A stretch of 64,000 nucleotides of DNA from Bacteroidaceae bacterium. Its GTDB lineage: Bacteria > Bacteroidota > Bacteroidia > Bacteroidales > Bacteroidaceae. Below, in pieces: positions 55,312 through 63,717 of this stretch. The translations under genes and the position numbers were made by a program. The stretch is taken from positions 59,122 to 123,121 of the forward strand of contig JAKSIV010000004.1 of the NCBI GenBank assembly GCA_024398635.1, written 5' to 3'. The stretch's first letter is position 1. Every line of letters starts with the position of its first letter. The notes under the pieces are model-generated. The model saw nothing but the letters and a program-made list of their open reading frames with translations. It did no database searches and was not told where the DNA came from.

Positions 55312-56196
55312 ATGAAAATATCAGAGATTCTAGCCAAGAAAAAAACCCTCTCGTTTGAGATTTTCCCTCCCAAGAGAGAGGATGAGACATTCACCCTGAT
55401 AGACAGAACAATCAAGCAGTTGAGCATTTACAAGCCCGACTACATCAGCGTAACCTACGGTGCATTAGGCAACACGCTTTCAAACACCGCCATGATAGCC
55501 CGCACCATCAAGGATAACACAGGCGCCGAGCCTCTGGCCCACCTCACCTGCGTAGCCTCCACCACCGATAAGGTTGACAGCGTATGCACCGAACTCAAAA
55601 GTTACGGCGTTGAGAACATCCTGACGCTTCGCGGTGACATACCCAAGAATACCGACACCCCCATATTCTCAGACTTCAGACACGCCAGCGATCTGGCATC
55701 GTACATAAAGGGCAAGTTCAACGGACAGTTCGGACTGGCCGGCGCATGCTACCCCGAGAAGCATCCTGAGGCTGACAACCTGACCAGTGACATTGAGTTC
55801 ATGAAGATTAAGCAGGATGCCGGCATGGAGTTCTTTGACAGCCAGTTGTTCTTTGACAACGAGGTGTTCTACCACTTCCTGCTCAAAGCCCGCAAGGCCG
55901 GTATCACCGTACCCATCATACCCGGAATCATGCCTGTAACCAACCACGCCCAGCTGGACCGTATGATACAGATTACCGGCTGCAATGTTCCGCTTAAACT
56001 GCGCAACTATTTTGACCGCTACAAGAATGACAAGGCCGCCATTGAGGAGATAGGTCTCATATTCACCAGTTACCAGATTCTGGACCTTATTGCCAACGAC
56101 GTGGACGGCATACACATCTACTCTATGAACAAGAGCGATTTCATAAGCAAACTCATGGACAACATAGGCTACGTAGCCTCCGGATTCTTCAAATAA
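55312..56196 (+). CDS. metF: Methylenetetrahydrofolate reductase
   Basis: 294 residues, FAD-containing TIM barrel making 5-methyltetrahydrofolate for methionine synthase. Family features: FEIFPPKREDE, SVTYGALGN, LTCVASTTDKVD, LTLRGDIPKN and FGLAGACYPEKHPEA. Located 14 bp before metH, so both enzymes of the methyl-transfer step are cotranscribed. No riboswitch fits in the 18-bp gap before it. Confidence 0.97.
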   Translation: MKISEILAKKKTLSFEIFPPKREDETFTLIDRTIKQLSIYKPDYISVTYGALGNTLSNTAMIARTIKDNTGAEPLAHLTCVASTTDKVDSVCTELKSYGVENILTLRGDIPKNTDTPIFSDFRHASDLASYIKGKFNGQFGLAGACYPEKHPEADNLTSDIEFMKIKQDAGMEFFDSQLFFDNEVFYHFLLKARKAGITVPIIPGIMPVTNHAQLDRMIQITGCNVPLKLRNYFDRYKNDKAAIEEIGLIFTSYQILDLIANDVDGIHIYSMNKSDFISKLMDNIGYVASGFFK

Positions 56197-56210
56197 CCTG
56201 AAAAACAGAA

Positions 56211-58562
56211 ATGACGATAGACAAAATACAGATATTTGACGGAGCTCAGGGAACTGTGCTTGCCGATGCACATCCCAAAGAGGAAGGCAAGGAAGGTAAA
56301 TCCAAGCACAACGGTGTGGCTGTACTCAACCTCACCAATCCGGCCCGCGTGCAGCAGATGCACCGCGACTACCTTGAGGCCGGTGCCCAATACATAACCT
56401 GTAACTCTTTTGAACTCAACCCCGTCAAGTGGCAGTCACAGGAGCATACATGGCAGGAAATAGCCGATGCCGCCATCAAAAATACCCGCACCGCCGTAGG
56501 CGACCGTGCAATGGTTATGTTCGATGTCTCCACATCGGGCCAACTCATGGAGCCCGTAGGCCCCTTCACCTTTGAGCAGGCGTATGACAACTACCGCCAG
56601 GTGGCAGAGTACACCTGTGACCGTGTGGACGGCTACCTGCTGGAGACCTTCAGTGACCTCTATGAACTGCGTGCCGCCATCCTGGCCATACGTGACGTAT
56701 GCAGCAAACCCATATTCGCCACAATGACATTCGATGAGCAGGGCCGCACCCTAACCGGTTCCACTCCTGAGATTGTATCCCTGACCCTCTCTTCACTGGG
56801 TGTCGATGCCTTAGGCGTAAACTGCTCCAACAACCCCGCAGGCGTAGTCGATGTGGTTCGCCGCATGAAACCCTACGCCAACTGCCCCATCCTGGCCCAG
56901 CCTAACAAAGGTCTGCCCGAGATGCGTGACGGTCAGGTTGTCTACAACTGGACCGACCAGGACTTTGTAAAGATAGGAAAGGAACTCATAGAGGCCGGTG
57001 CCTCAATACTTGGAGGATGCTGCGGATCATCGCCGTCCACCATCAAGGCCATATCGGTCTACAAGGGCCAGCCTGCCCCTGAGATATCAAAGCCCGACGG
57101 CACATACATCTGCTCATCGACCATAATGCTCCGTCTGGAGAAGGGTCTCATTTGCGGTGAGCGACTCAACCCCACAGGCAAGAAGAAACTCAAGGCAGCT
57201 CTTGCCGAAGGTAATTTTGAGTACCTGCAGCACGAGGCACTTGCCCAAAAGGATGCCGGAGCCGATTTCCTGGACCTGAACTGCGGTGTACCAAACTCCG
57301 ATGAAAAGGCGCTTTTAAGCCAGGCAGTACGCAAGGTGCAGGAGGTCTGCGACCTGCCGCTGCAGTTGGACTCATCCAACCCTGACGCCATCCAGGCAGC
57401 CATCCGTCTGTACAACGGTGTTCCCATGATCAACTCCGTGAACGGAGCCGAAGAATCCATGTCACGCCTGCTACCCATCATAGCCCGCTATCAGGCCCCT
57501 TCGGTTACCCTGCCTCTTGATGAGCGTGGCGTACCAGAGACGACCGAGGCCCGTATAGATATAGCAAAACGTATCATAGAGCGTGCTGAAAGCATGGGCA
57601 TAGACCGCCGCCTGCTTGTATTTGACGGACTGGTCATGGCCATCTCTTCAAACCAGCAGTACGCCAAGATAACCATAAACACCCTGACAGCCCTCAAGGA
57701 ATTGGGTGTACTCACCACGGTAGGTCTGTCAAACGTATCGTTCGGACTGCCCGAGCGCGGCACCCTGAACCGCAACTTCCTGGCCATGGCATTCATGGGA
57801 GGCCTGGATATGCCAATCATGAACCCGCTTGACCACGAAACCGTCGCTACGGTACGTGCATCGATGGCCCTGACAGGCAATGACCCCGGTTGTGCCGGAT
57901 TCATATACTTCAACACCCAGGCAGCCGAAGAGCAGACTGTAGACAACCTCTTCAACGCCGTTTCGTTAGGTCTCAAGGACCGCGTCAAGGATTGTCTGGA
58001 GCGTGAGTTGCCCGACATGGGTAAGGACCGCATAATCAACGAGATACTTATTCCCGCACTGGGTGACGTAGGTACCAGGTTTGCGCACAACGAGGTGTTC
58101 ATGCCGCAGCTGATACGTTCGGCCGAGGCCGCCAAACTGGCGTTCGCCGTCATCTCCGAGCAGTTCAGTACGGCCGATACCGAGGCCGCCAAGGGACATC
58201 TGGTAATTGCAACAGTCAAGGGCGATGTCCATGACATTGGCAAGAACATCGTCAAGGTTGTGGTGCAGAGCCACGGATTCAGCGTTACAGACCTTGGCAA
58301 GGATGTACCCAAGGAGACCGTTCTTGAGGCCGCACAGAATGAAAGCCCCAATGCAGTGGGACTGAGCGCACTGATGACCACCACAGTGGATTCCATGAAG
58401 GAGACCATTGAGTATCTGCGTTCCAACGGCATCACCTGCCCCATCATCGTAGGCGGCGCCGTCATGACCCCGGATATTGCATCGGCCATAGGTGCAACCT
58501 ACTACTCAAAAGATGCGTTGGAAACGGCACATCTCATGCAGGAAATCTGTGGTACAAAATGA
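56211..58562 (+). CDS. metH: Cobalamin-dependent methionine synthase, short form without reactivation domain
   Basis: Transfers methyl from methyltetrahydrofolate to homocysteine via B12. 783 residues, against about 1,200 for full MetH. Homocysteine domain (1-290) with zinc ligands in ALGVNCSNNP and LGGCCGSSP; pterin-binding domain (about 310-570: CGERLNPTGKKKLK, FLDLNCGVPNSDE); B12 cap and B12-binding domain (about 570-783) with DVHDIGKN, the lower-ligand histidine motif. It ends where the AdoMet reactivation domain would begin. In other organisms with this form a separate protein performs reactivation; none is visible here. Its stop overlaps the next ATG. Confidence 0.95.
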   Translation: MTIDKIQIFDGAQGTVLADAHPKEEGKEGKSKHNGVAVLNLTNPARVQQMHRDYLEAGAQYITCNSFELNPVKWQSQEHTWQEIADAAIKNTRTAVGDRAMVMFDVSTSGQLMEPVGPFTFEQAYDNYRQVAEYTCDRVDGYLLETFSDLYELRAAILAIRDVCSKPIFATMTFDEQGRTLTGSTPEIVSLTLSSLGVDALGVNCSNNPAGVVDVVRRMKPYANCPILAQPNKGLPEMRDGQVVYNWTDQDFVKIGKELIEAGASILGGCCGSSPSTIKAISVYKGQPAPEISKPDGTYICSSTIMLRLEKGLICGERLNPTGKKKLKAALAEGNFEYLQHEALAQKDAGADFLDLNCGVPNSDEKALLSQAVRKVQEVCDLPLQLDSSNPDAIQAAIRLYNGVPMINSVNGAEESMSRLLPIIARYQAPSVTLPLDERGVPETTEARIDIAKRIIERAESMGIDRRLLVFDGLVMAISSNQQYAKITINTLTALKELGVLTTVGLSNVSFGLPERGTLNRNFLAMAFMGGLDMPIMNPLDHETVATVRASMALTGNDPGCAGFIYFNTQAAEEQTVDNLFNAVSLGLKDRVKDCLERELPDMGKDRIINEILIPALGDVGTRFAHNEVFMPQLIRSAEAAKLAFAVISEQFSTADTEAAKGHLVIATVKGDVHDIGKNIVKVVVQSHGFSVTDLGKDVPKETVLEAAQNESPNAVGLSALMTTTVDSMKETIEYLRSNGITCPIIVGGAVMTPDIASAIGATYYSKDALETAHLMQEICGTK

Positions 58563-59740
58563 CAAGGGAGAAACTTTGGAACGCCAACTACATTAAGATA
58601 TGGACCACCAATTTCCTGGTCCATTTCTCTTTTATGCTCATCGTTCCGCTGCTTCCCCTTTATCTCAGCGAGACATTCGGAGCCACCAAGGATACCATAG
58701 GAATGGTGCTCACCGGCTATACCATAATGGCGCTGGTAATCCGCCCCTTCAGCGGATATATGGTGGACAGTTTTCCGCGCAAGACGGTGCTGGTGGTTTG
58801 CGGCGCTCTGTTCTTCAGCATATTCGTAGGTTATATTGTAGCCGGTTCTTTGGCTGCATTCGCCATTTTCCGCACCCTTCACGGCGCTCCTTTCGGGGCC
58901 ACCACAGTTGCTGCCAGCACAGTTGCCATTGATGTTGTGCCGTCGTCCCGCCGCGGCGAGGCCATAGGCTATTACGGATTGAGCAACAACCTGGCCATGG
59001 CATTGGGACCCGCCCTGGCAATCGTGCTTCTTGGCGCTTTCAGCGGCAGTTACAAGGCGCTTTTCTGGGTTTCGCTGGCCGCATCGTTCATCGGACTCAT
59101 TCTGGAACTCTACATACGCCTTCCAAAACGTGACTTTGTTACTGAAAAGAAGGTGCTCTCACTGGACCGTTTTTTCCTGCTTCACGGGTGGCGTGAGGCC
59201 ATAGGCATTGCCAGTTTTGCTTTCAGTTACGGCGTGCTCTCCACATACGTGGCCATTTACGGCAAGGAGGAACTTGGAATCACCGGTGGAACGGGACTTT
59301 TCTTTGGTCTCTGCGCTGCCGGACTCATACTCTCACGCCTTACCGGCGCCCATGCCCTGCGTGAGAACAAGGTATCCCGCAACGCCACAATGGGCGTATC
59401 GGTCAGCATTTTCGGATACCTGATGTTTGCCGCCCTTCACAACCCAATCGGCTATTACGGCGCAGCACTTATTATCGGCCTTGGCAACGGTCATATGTAT
59501 CCCGCTTTCCAGACCATGTTCATAAATCTGGCTGAGCACTCTCAGCGCGGAACCGCAAACTCCTCCATCCTCACATCCTGGGATGCCGGCGTAGGCTTAG
59601 GCGTACTCATAGGCGGCCTGTTTTCCGAATACTTCGGCTACCACAGTGCCTTCTGGGCCGCCTGGGCAGTCAACCTGTTCGGCCTCATCTTCTACTTCAC
59701 CTCCATCCGCCGCCACTTTGAGTCCAACAAGCTTCGCTGA
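58559..59740 (+). CDS. Major facilitator superfamily transporter
   Basis: 393 residues, twelve hydrophobic segments. The MFS loop motif is recognisable (SGYMVDSFPRKTVLVVCG after helix 2) and ALGPALAIVLLGAFSG fits the antiporter motif region of drug exporters. Substrate unknown. Start overlaps the metH stop by 4 bp (ATGA), so it is the last gene of the ftsK-to-MFS run. Its stop is 8 bp before palindromic element copy 8. Confidence 0.92.
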   Translation: MTREKLWNANYIKIWTTNFLVHFSFMLIVPLLPLYLSETFGATKDTIGMVLTGYTIMALVIRPFSGYMVDSFPRKTVLVVCGALFFSIFVGYIVAGSLAAFAIFRTLHGAPFGATTVAASTVAIDVVPSSRRGEAIGYYGLSNNLAMALGPALAIVLLGAFSGSYKALFWVSLAASFIGLILELYIRLPKRDFVTEKKVLSLDRFFLLHGWREAIGIASFAFSYGVLSTYVAIYGKEELGITGGTGLFFGLCAAGLILSRLTGAHALRENKVSRNATMGVSVSIFGYLMFAALHNPIGYYGAALIIGLGNGHMYPAFQTMFINLAEHSQRGTANSSILTSWDAGVGLGVLIGGLFSEYFGYHSAFWAAWAVNLFGLIFYFTSIRRHFESNKLR

Positions 59741-59747
59741 CAAAAAG

Positions 59748-59778
59748 TGACGCAAAGGGGTCGTTTAACTTTGCGTCA
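59748..59778. repeat. Palindromic element copy 8 (GACGCA type)
   Basis: Perfect 10-bp stem TGACGCAAAG (59748-59757) with CTTTGCGTCA (59769-59778) and loop GGGTCGTTTAA. Between the convergent MFS and AI-2E genes; the AI-2E stop (59782-59780) is two bases from it. Confidence 0.9.
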
Positions 59779-59779
59779 T

Positions 59780-60916
59780 TCATATGTTTTCACGATCGGG
59801 AATGAGACGGCGGACAGCCTTGTACTCGTAGAAGAAACGGCTGGCTATCACACGGATCACAGTGTAGGCGGGAATTGCCACAAGCATACCCACTGCCCCG
59901 CCTATCTTACCTGATATGAGCAGCACTATGAAAATCTCAAGCGGACTTGCCTTTATGCTGGTGGAATAGATAAGCGGCTGATAGATGAAATTGTCAACCA
60001 GTTGCACAGCCAGCATGATACCAAATACTATGAGAGCATAAATCCAGATATTCACATCCAGTCCGGCTACAGCGCCGTATTTGAGTATCACACACAGAAT
60101 CACGCCTATAACCTCGCCTACGAGCGGGCCTACATACGGAATCACGTTCAGCAGGCCTGCAATGAAAGCTATACCAATGGCATAACTGAATCCTATGCGG
60201 GCTATCAGCCAGAGTCCCAGCAGATTAAGCACTACCACACCTGCAATCTCCACCAGCAGTCCCACAAAGTATCTGGACAGAAGCCGCCTTATGTCATTGA
60301 TGGTTTTCTCCACTCGCTCCTCAACCTTATCGGGCACCAGAGCGGCTATAATCCTGCCGAACAGGCCTTCATCCTTAATAAAGAAGAACGATATGAACAG
60401 CACCGAGAACACACCCACCGCCAACGTAGCCACAGCCGATGCCACCGAGCCCACAATACCGGGGACAGTTGATAAATCCGTAAGTTCAGACAGTCTCTCA
60501 AGCAACAGCTGAGCCAAGTCAAAATCGGCGCCTACCCATGGTATCACACTGATAATCCATTGGTTTATCTGATCCAGGACATTTCGGTGCAGCATTTCAT
60601 CGCGCGCGTTCATTATTGAAACATCGTGCACTATCCCTGACACGATAGGAATCACCTGGGTTACCACAAAAACCAGGACTGATGACAGGATGACAAGAGA
60701 TATGATCGCCAGGACCGGATCGGGCGCAGCCTTACCTCTGATCCGTATCTTACGGAGCAGGTTCATTACCGGATGCCCGATGAGCGAAACCACGAATGCC
60801 GTTATGATATATACCAATACGCTTCGGAAATACCAGCATAGCGTACATACAATCGCTGCAGCTCCCAGAAATATCAGAATGCGAGCCAGCCTGTCAATAC
60901 TGCGTTCTTTTTCCAT
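59780..60916 (-). CDS. AI-2E family transporter
   Basis: 378 residues from ATG 60916 (MEKERSIDRLARI). Eight or so helices, PF01594-type: VVSLIGHPVMNLLRK, LFISFFFIKDEGLFGRIIAA, ANALLNVIPYVGPLVG-like segment FIAGLLNVIPYVGPLVGEVI and DNFIYQPLIYSTSIKASPLE. Relatives export autoinducer-2 or act as ion exchangers; the substrate cannot be told. The longer frame to 60934 is not needed. Confidence 0.92.
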   Translation of the reverse strand: MEKERSIDRLARILIFLGAAAIVCTLCWYFRSVLVYIITAFVVSLIGHPVMNLLRKIRIRGKAAPDPVLAIISLVILSSVLVFVVTQVIPIVSGIVHDVSIMNARDEMLHRNVLDQINQWIISVIPWVGADFDLAQLLLERLSELTDLSTVPGIVGSVASAVATLAVGVFSVLFISFFFIKDEGLFGRIIAALVPDKVEERVEKTINDIRRLLSRYFVGLLVEIAGVVVLNLLGLWLIARIGFSYAIGIAFIAGLLNVIPYVGPLVGEVIGVILCVILKYGAVAGLDVNIWIYALIVFGIMLAVQLVDNFIYQPLIYSTSIKASPLEIFIVLLISGKIGGAVGMLVAIPAYTVIRVIASRFFYEYKAVRRLIPDRENI

Positions 60917-60995
60917 AGGCCGTAAAGATAACACTTATTATTGTAACATTTTTTGCATCTTTGCAGTCAGTAAGGATTTTTTATAGGACAAATAT

Positions 60996-61778
60996 ATGGC
61001 TATCGGCAAATGGATTGGAGGTTTTTTGGGGTTGCTTAACGGAGGACCTCTCGGGGCTCTTGCCGGATTTGCCCTTGGTTCACTGTTTGACACACTCACT
61101 GCAAGAAACGTCAAACCGACATATATTCCGGATGACGATAGCCACATGACAACCGAATCTGAAGGTCAGCGCAATGGTTTCCTGTTCTCGCTGATGGTCT
61201 TGTCGGCCGATGTCATTCAAGCGGACGGACGCATTATGCACAGTGAAATGGAATGCCTTCGCAACTTCCTGCGGAACCAGTTCGGCAGTCAGGCAGTTAC
61301 GGAGGGCGAGCAGATAATCCGCCGACTGTTTGAGCGCAGGAAACAGATGGGTGAAACCTGGTGGCGCAGTCAGATTGACGCATGCTGCCGTCAGATAGCC
61401 CATGTCATGACCGTAGGGCAGCGTCTGCAGCTTGTTTCGTATTTAGTCCTGCTGGCCAAGGCCGACGGCACCGTCAGCCCGGACGAGATTCAGGCCATTA
61501 AGAACGATGCCGCAAACATGGGAATAGACCCCGCCGATGTAGATCAGATGACAGGTCTGGGAGGCAAGACACTTGATGATGCCTATAAGGTACTGGGCAT
61601 TTCCCCGGATGCCACCGATGATGAAGTACGCACAGCCTACCGTCAGATGGCGCTCAAGCATCACCCGGACCGTGTGGCAACATTAGGTGAGGACGTCCGA
61701 AAGGCCGCCGAAAAGAAGTTCCAGGAGATAAACGATGCTAAGGATCGTATCTACAAGGCACGCGGCATCAAGAAGTGA
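60996..61778 (+). CDS. TerB-like and DnaJ domain protein
   Basis: 260 residues. Glycine-rich hydrophobic N terminus (GGFLGLLNGGPLGALAGFAL), a TerB/DjlA-like helical domain (about 60-180, FSLMVLSADVIQADGRI and VSYLVLLAKADGTVSPDE) and a C-terminal J domain (about 195-260) with the HPD motif in ALKHHPDRVATLG. Resembles DjlA, a membrane-bound DnaK co-chaperone. Its stop TGA (61776-61778) is in the left arm of palindromic element copy 9. Confidence 0.92.
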   Translation: MAIGKWIGGFLGLLNGGPLGALAGFALGSLFDTLTARNVKPTYIPDDDSHMTTESEGQRNGFLFSLMVLSADVIQADGRIMHSEMECLRNFLRNQFGSQAVTEGEQIIRRLFERRKQMGETWWRSQIDACCRQIAHVMTVGQRLQLVSYLVLLAKADGTVSPDEIQAIKNDAANMGIDPADVDQMTGLGGKTLDDAYKVLGISPDATDDEVRTAYRQMALKHHPDRVATLGEDVRKAAEKKFQEINDAKDRIYKARGIKK

Positions 61779-61806
61779 CGCAAAGGGGTCGTTTCACTTT
61801 GCGTCA
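61776..61806. repeat. Palindromic element copy 9 (GACGCA type), stops in both arms
   Basis: TGACGCAAAG (61776-61785) with CTTTGCGTCA (61797-61806) and a loop GGGTCGTTTCA. Left arm: stop of the DnaJ gene. Right arm: TGA (61806-61804) ending a broken minus-strand reading frame. Confidence 0.9.
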
Positions 61807-61984
61807 TTTCAGGATCCAGTTGTTATAGAGATCCTCAATTGAATAGTATGTGGCGTTATCTGACGGGATGTATAGGCCGTCTCCCGGTATTAACTGACAG
61901 CATTGACAACACCAGCAATGACACACTGTACATCACGTTTCTCCAGCCACGTGACAGTAGGATCCTAAAGGTCTTGAATATCAT
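61804..61984 (-). pseudogene. Remnant of a small signal-peptide protein with one frameshift
   Basis: ATG at 61984 opens MIFKTFRILLSRGWRNVMYS and a hydrophobic VSLLVLSML, a plausible signal sequence. That frame then degrades, but another frame continues from about 61897 as CQLIPGDGLYIPSDN and ATYYSIEDLYNNWILK, ending at TGA in palindromic element copy 9. Joining the two with a one-base correction gives a roughly 60-residue possible lipoprotein (LSM-CQL). Not recognised. Supported by the stop placement, which matches several other genes; the region could also be noncoding. Confidence 0.4.
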
Positions 61985-62014
61985 TTTCCTATAACTTAAA
62001 GAATTCAATAATAG

Positions 62015-63469
62015 CTAATCAATTGTTATCTTATATGGGCTGTAGTAGGGAACAGGAATGCCGTTGATTGTAGCGGGCTTCCAGAGAGACAATTTCTCCA
62101 CTGCCTTACGCAGCTCTTCATTTGCGGCTTCTGAACCATGAGCAACATATATACTCCGTATGATAAAAGAGCCATCAGTAGCAATATCCAGTCCTATGCG
62201 ACAATCTATGGGGCCATTCCAGCCAGGCTGCATCATATCGGGCGTAATGTGGATGTTTTCTTTAATGAATTTATCCATGGCATCAAGACCTCCCGGATAC
62301 TGCGGCTTGTCAATAACATCTTCATAGTTATAGCTTACCATCCAGCCAGGCTTGAAACTTATTGCCGCAGTCTTGCGGTCCTGAGTGCATCCCGTCAGGC
62401 CGCCCCACAGTTTCATCGGTATTGCCCCTATCTCACTGCCGTCAGTATCCAGTAAACGGTATGTGAAATCCGTTCCGCAAATCTCGCCCAGCATCCTGGC
62501 TGTCAGGTCAACCTCAGCAGGCGTGCGGCCATTCTCCGTAAAAGGCATCAGCTTAAGGAACCAACCGTCAAACATAGTCTGTCCCCCAAAATCCAGGCAT
62601 CCCACTCCACGGACCTCACCAGGACGCACTTTCTTTACGATACATTTCCAGAATTCACGCTCAGGATTACCCTGGGATGCTTTAACGAACTCATTGATTA
62701 TCGGTTCCAGTTCATCAGCCCACCAGCTCATATCATAATTGCGCAACTGCTGCACCTTAGCGGCTATTTTTCTCCAGTCATCGGGAGTACCCTGAAGCGT
62801 TATATAGGGAATGCCGCAAATGGTTTCCTCCAGCTCAAGCTCAAAGTATCTCTCAACCGTATTCATCAAGGTGACTCTTGACGCTATCACCTCTGCCTGG
62901 CCGCTGGTGGAGAAATCGGCCAGCACCATATCGGCCATATCCTTATGTTTGAGATTGGATCGGACTGCCTTCACGAAATCGGACGTAACTGCATCCCAAT
63001 CCATGTCTGGCGCAAAAATATTCTTTCGGGTCTCTACAGTCAGCGTTCGGCGCCCATCAAAATCAACGAAAAGATTACGCAGCCTCTCACTGTTCTCATT
63101 AATATAATGTGAGAATCCCTGGCTTATGAGCAGCCAGATGACATCTGGCGAAAGGACTATTGGATTATGGTATGAATACGCACTTACCATACCGTTGAAG
63201 AACGGAGTCCCCATAAGGAATGATTTGCCATAAACCGGTTCCAGGAACAGTAAACTGTCCTTTTCAACGCTGGATTTGAACACCTGCTGGCCAGTGGAGG
63301 CGCTACGACCGATGTACGCACGATACTGTTTTGGATTGGGCAGTTCACCATCAACCCAGAATGTCACATACCCTTTGTCCCGGCTTATTATATCCTGGGC
63401 AGAACAAACGGAAACAGGATCAACAGACAGCGCCAATAAAGCAAAGCACAAAACAATAACTCTTTTCAT
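62015..63469 (-). CDS. Secreted DUF4419 protein with C-terminal TonB_C-like domain
   Basis: 484 residues from ATG 63469, which opens a signal peptide (MKRVIVLCFALLALSVDPVS, cleavage near CSAQ). The DUF4419 part (about 50-370) has NPIVLSPDVIWLLISQGFSH, TLQGTPDDWRKIAAKVQQL and WFLKLMPFTENGR. The last 100 residues resemble the periplasmic C-terminal domain of TonB: YPGGLDAMDKFIKENI, RIGLDIATDGSFIIRSIYV and LSLWKPATINGIPVPYY. Function unknown; the TonB_C-like part may contact an outer-membrane receptor. The frame to 63493 is rejected because it runs into the promoter box. The promoter carries the GTTGCAA repeat. Confidence 0.85.
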   Translation of the reverse strand: MKRVIVLCFALLALSVDPVSVCSAQDIISRDKGYVTFWVDGELPNPKQYRAYIGRSASTGQQVFKSSVEKDSLLFLEPVYGKSFLMGTPFFNGMVSAYSYHNPIVLSPDVIWLLISQGFSHYINENSERLRNLFVDFDGRRTLTVETRKNIFAPDMDWDAVTSDFVKAVRSNLKHKDMADMVLADFSTSGQAEVIASRVTLMNTVERYFELELEETICGIPYITLQGTPDDWRKIAAKVQQLRNYDMSWWADELEPIINEFVKASQGNPEREFWKCIVKKVRPGEVRGVGCLDFGGQTMFDGWFLKLMPFTENGRTPAEVDLTARMLGEICGTDFTYRLLDTDGSEIGAIPMKLWGGLTGCTQDRKTAAISFKPGWMVSYNYEDVIDKPQYPGGLDAMDKFIKENIHITPDMMQPGWNGPIDCRIGLDIATDGSFIIRSIYVAHGSEAANEELRKAVEKLSLWKPATINGIPVPYYSPYKITID

Positions 63470-63492
63470 ACCGGTTTTTTCTTTTGATGACA

Positions 63493-63551
63493 CAAAGGTA
63501 CAATTATTATACCCGGTAAGGCAAGGATTTGGCGTTGCAAAACTGTTGCAA
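63493..63551 (-). promoter_or_regulatory. Promoter with GTTGCAA direct repeat (copy 3)
   Basis: -7 box TACCTTTG (63500-63493, minus strand); GTTGCAA at 63534-63540 and 63545-63551, 33 bp from the box, 11-bp period, exactly as in copies 1 and 2. The box overlaps a half palindromic element (TGACACAAAGGTA, 63488-63500). Confidence 0.65.
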
Positions 63552-63600
63552 CTATTTTAGGGAAAGACAATCTGATTATAAGAAAAAATATATAAAATAT

Positions 63601-63631
63601 TTTGTGGTGAAGGTGTAAAATGCTAATTTTG
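63601..63631 (+). promoter_or_regulatory. Promoter of rplU
   Basis: TTTG (63601-63604), 19-bp spacer, TAATTTTG (63624-63631). The transcript would have a leader of about 80 bases with possible GAGGT/ACCTC pairing. Confidence 0.75.
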
Positions 63632-63717
63632 CGCCCGATTAGTGCCGCAGAGGTTTGAGAAGTGTCTGCCACAGTGGGCGGTCCACCTCACGGAGAAACG
63701 AATAAAAGCAAGATTTA

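Noticed and set aside
56197..56210. SAM or B12 riboswitch before metF or metH
   Set aside because: Gaps before metF (18 bp) and metH (14 bp) are too small to hold one.
57491..58489. 332-codon open frame antisense to metH
   Set aside because: Shadow of a strongly coding region; composition (serine, arginine and methionine rich) matches an antisense frame and no family is recognisable.
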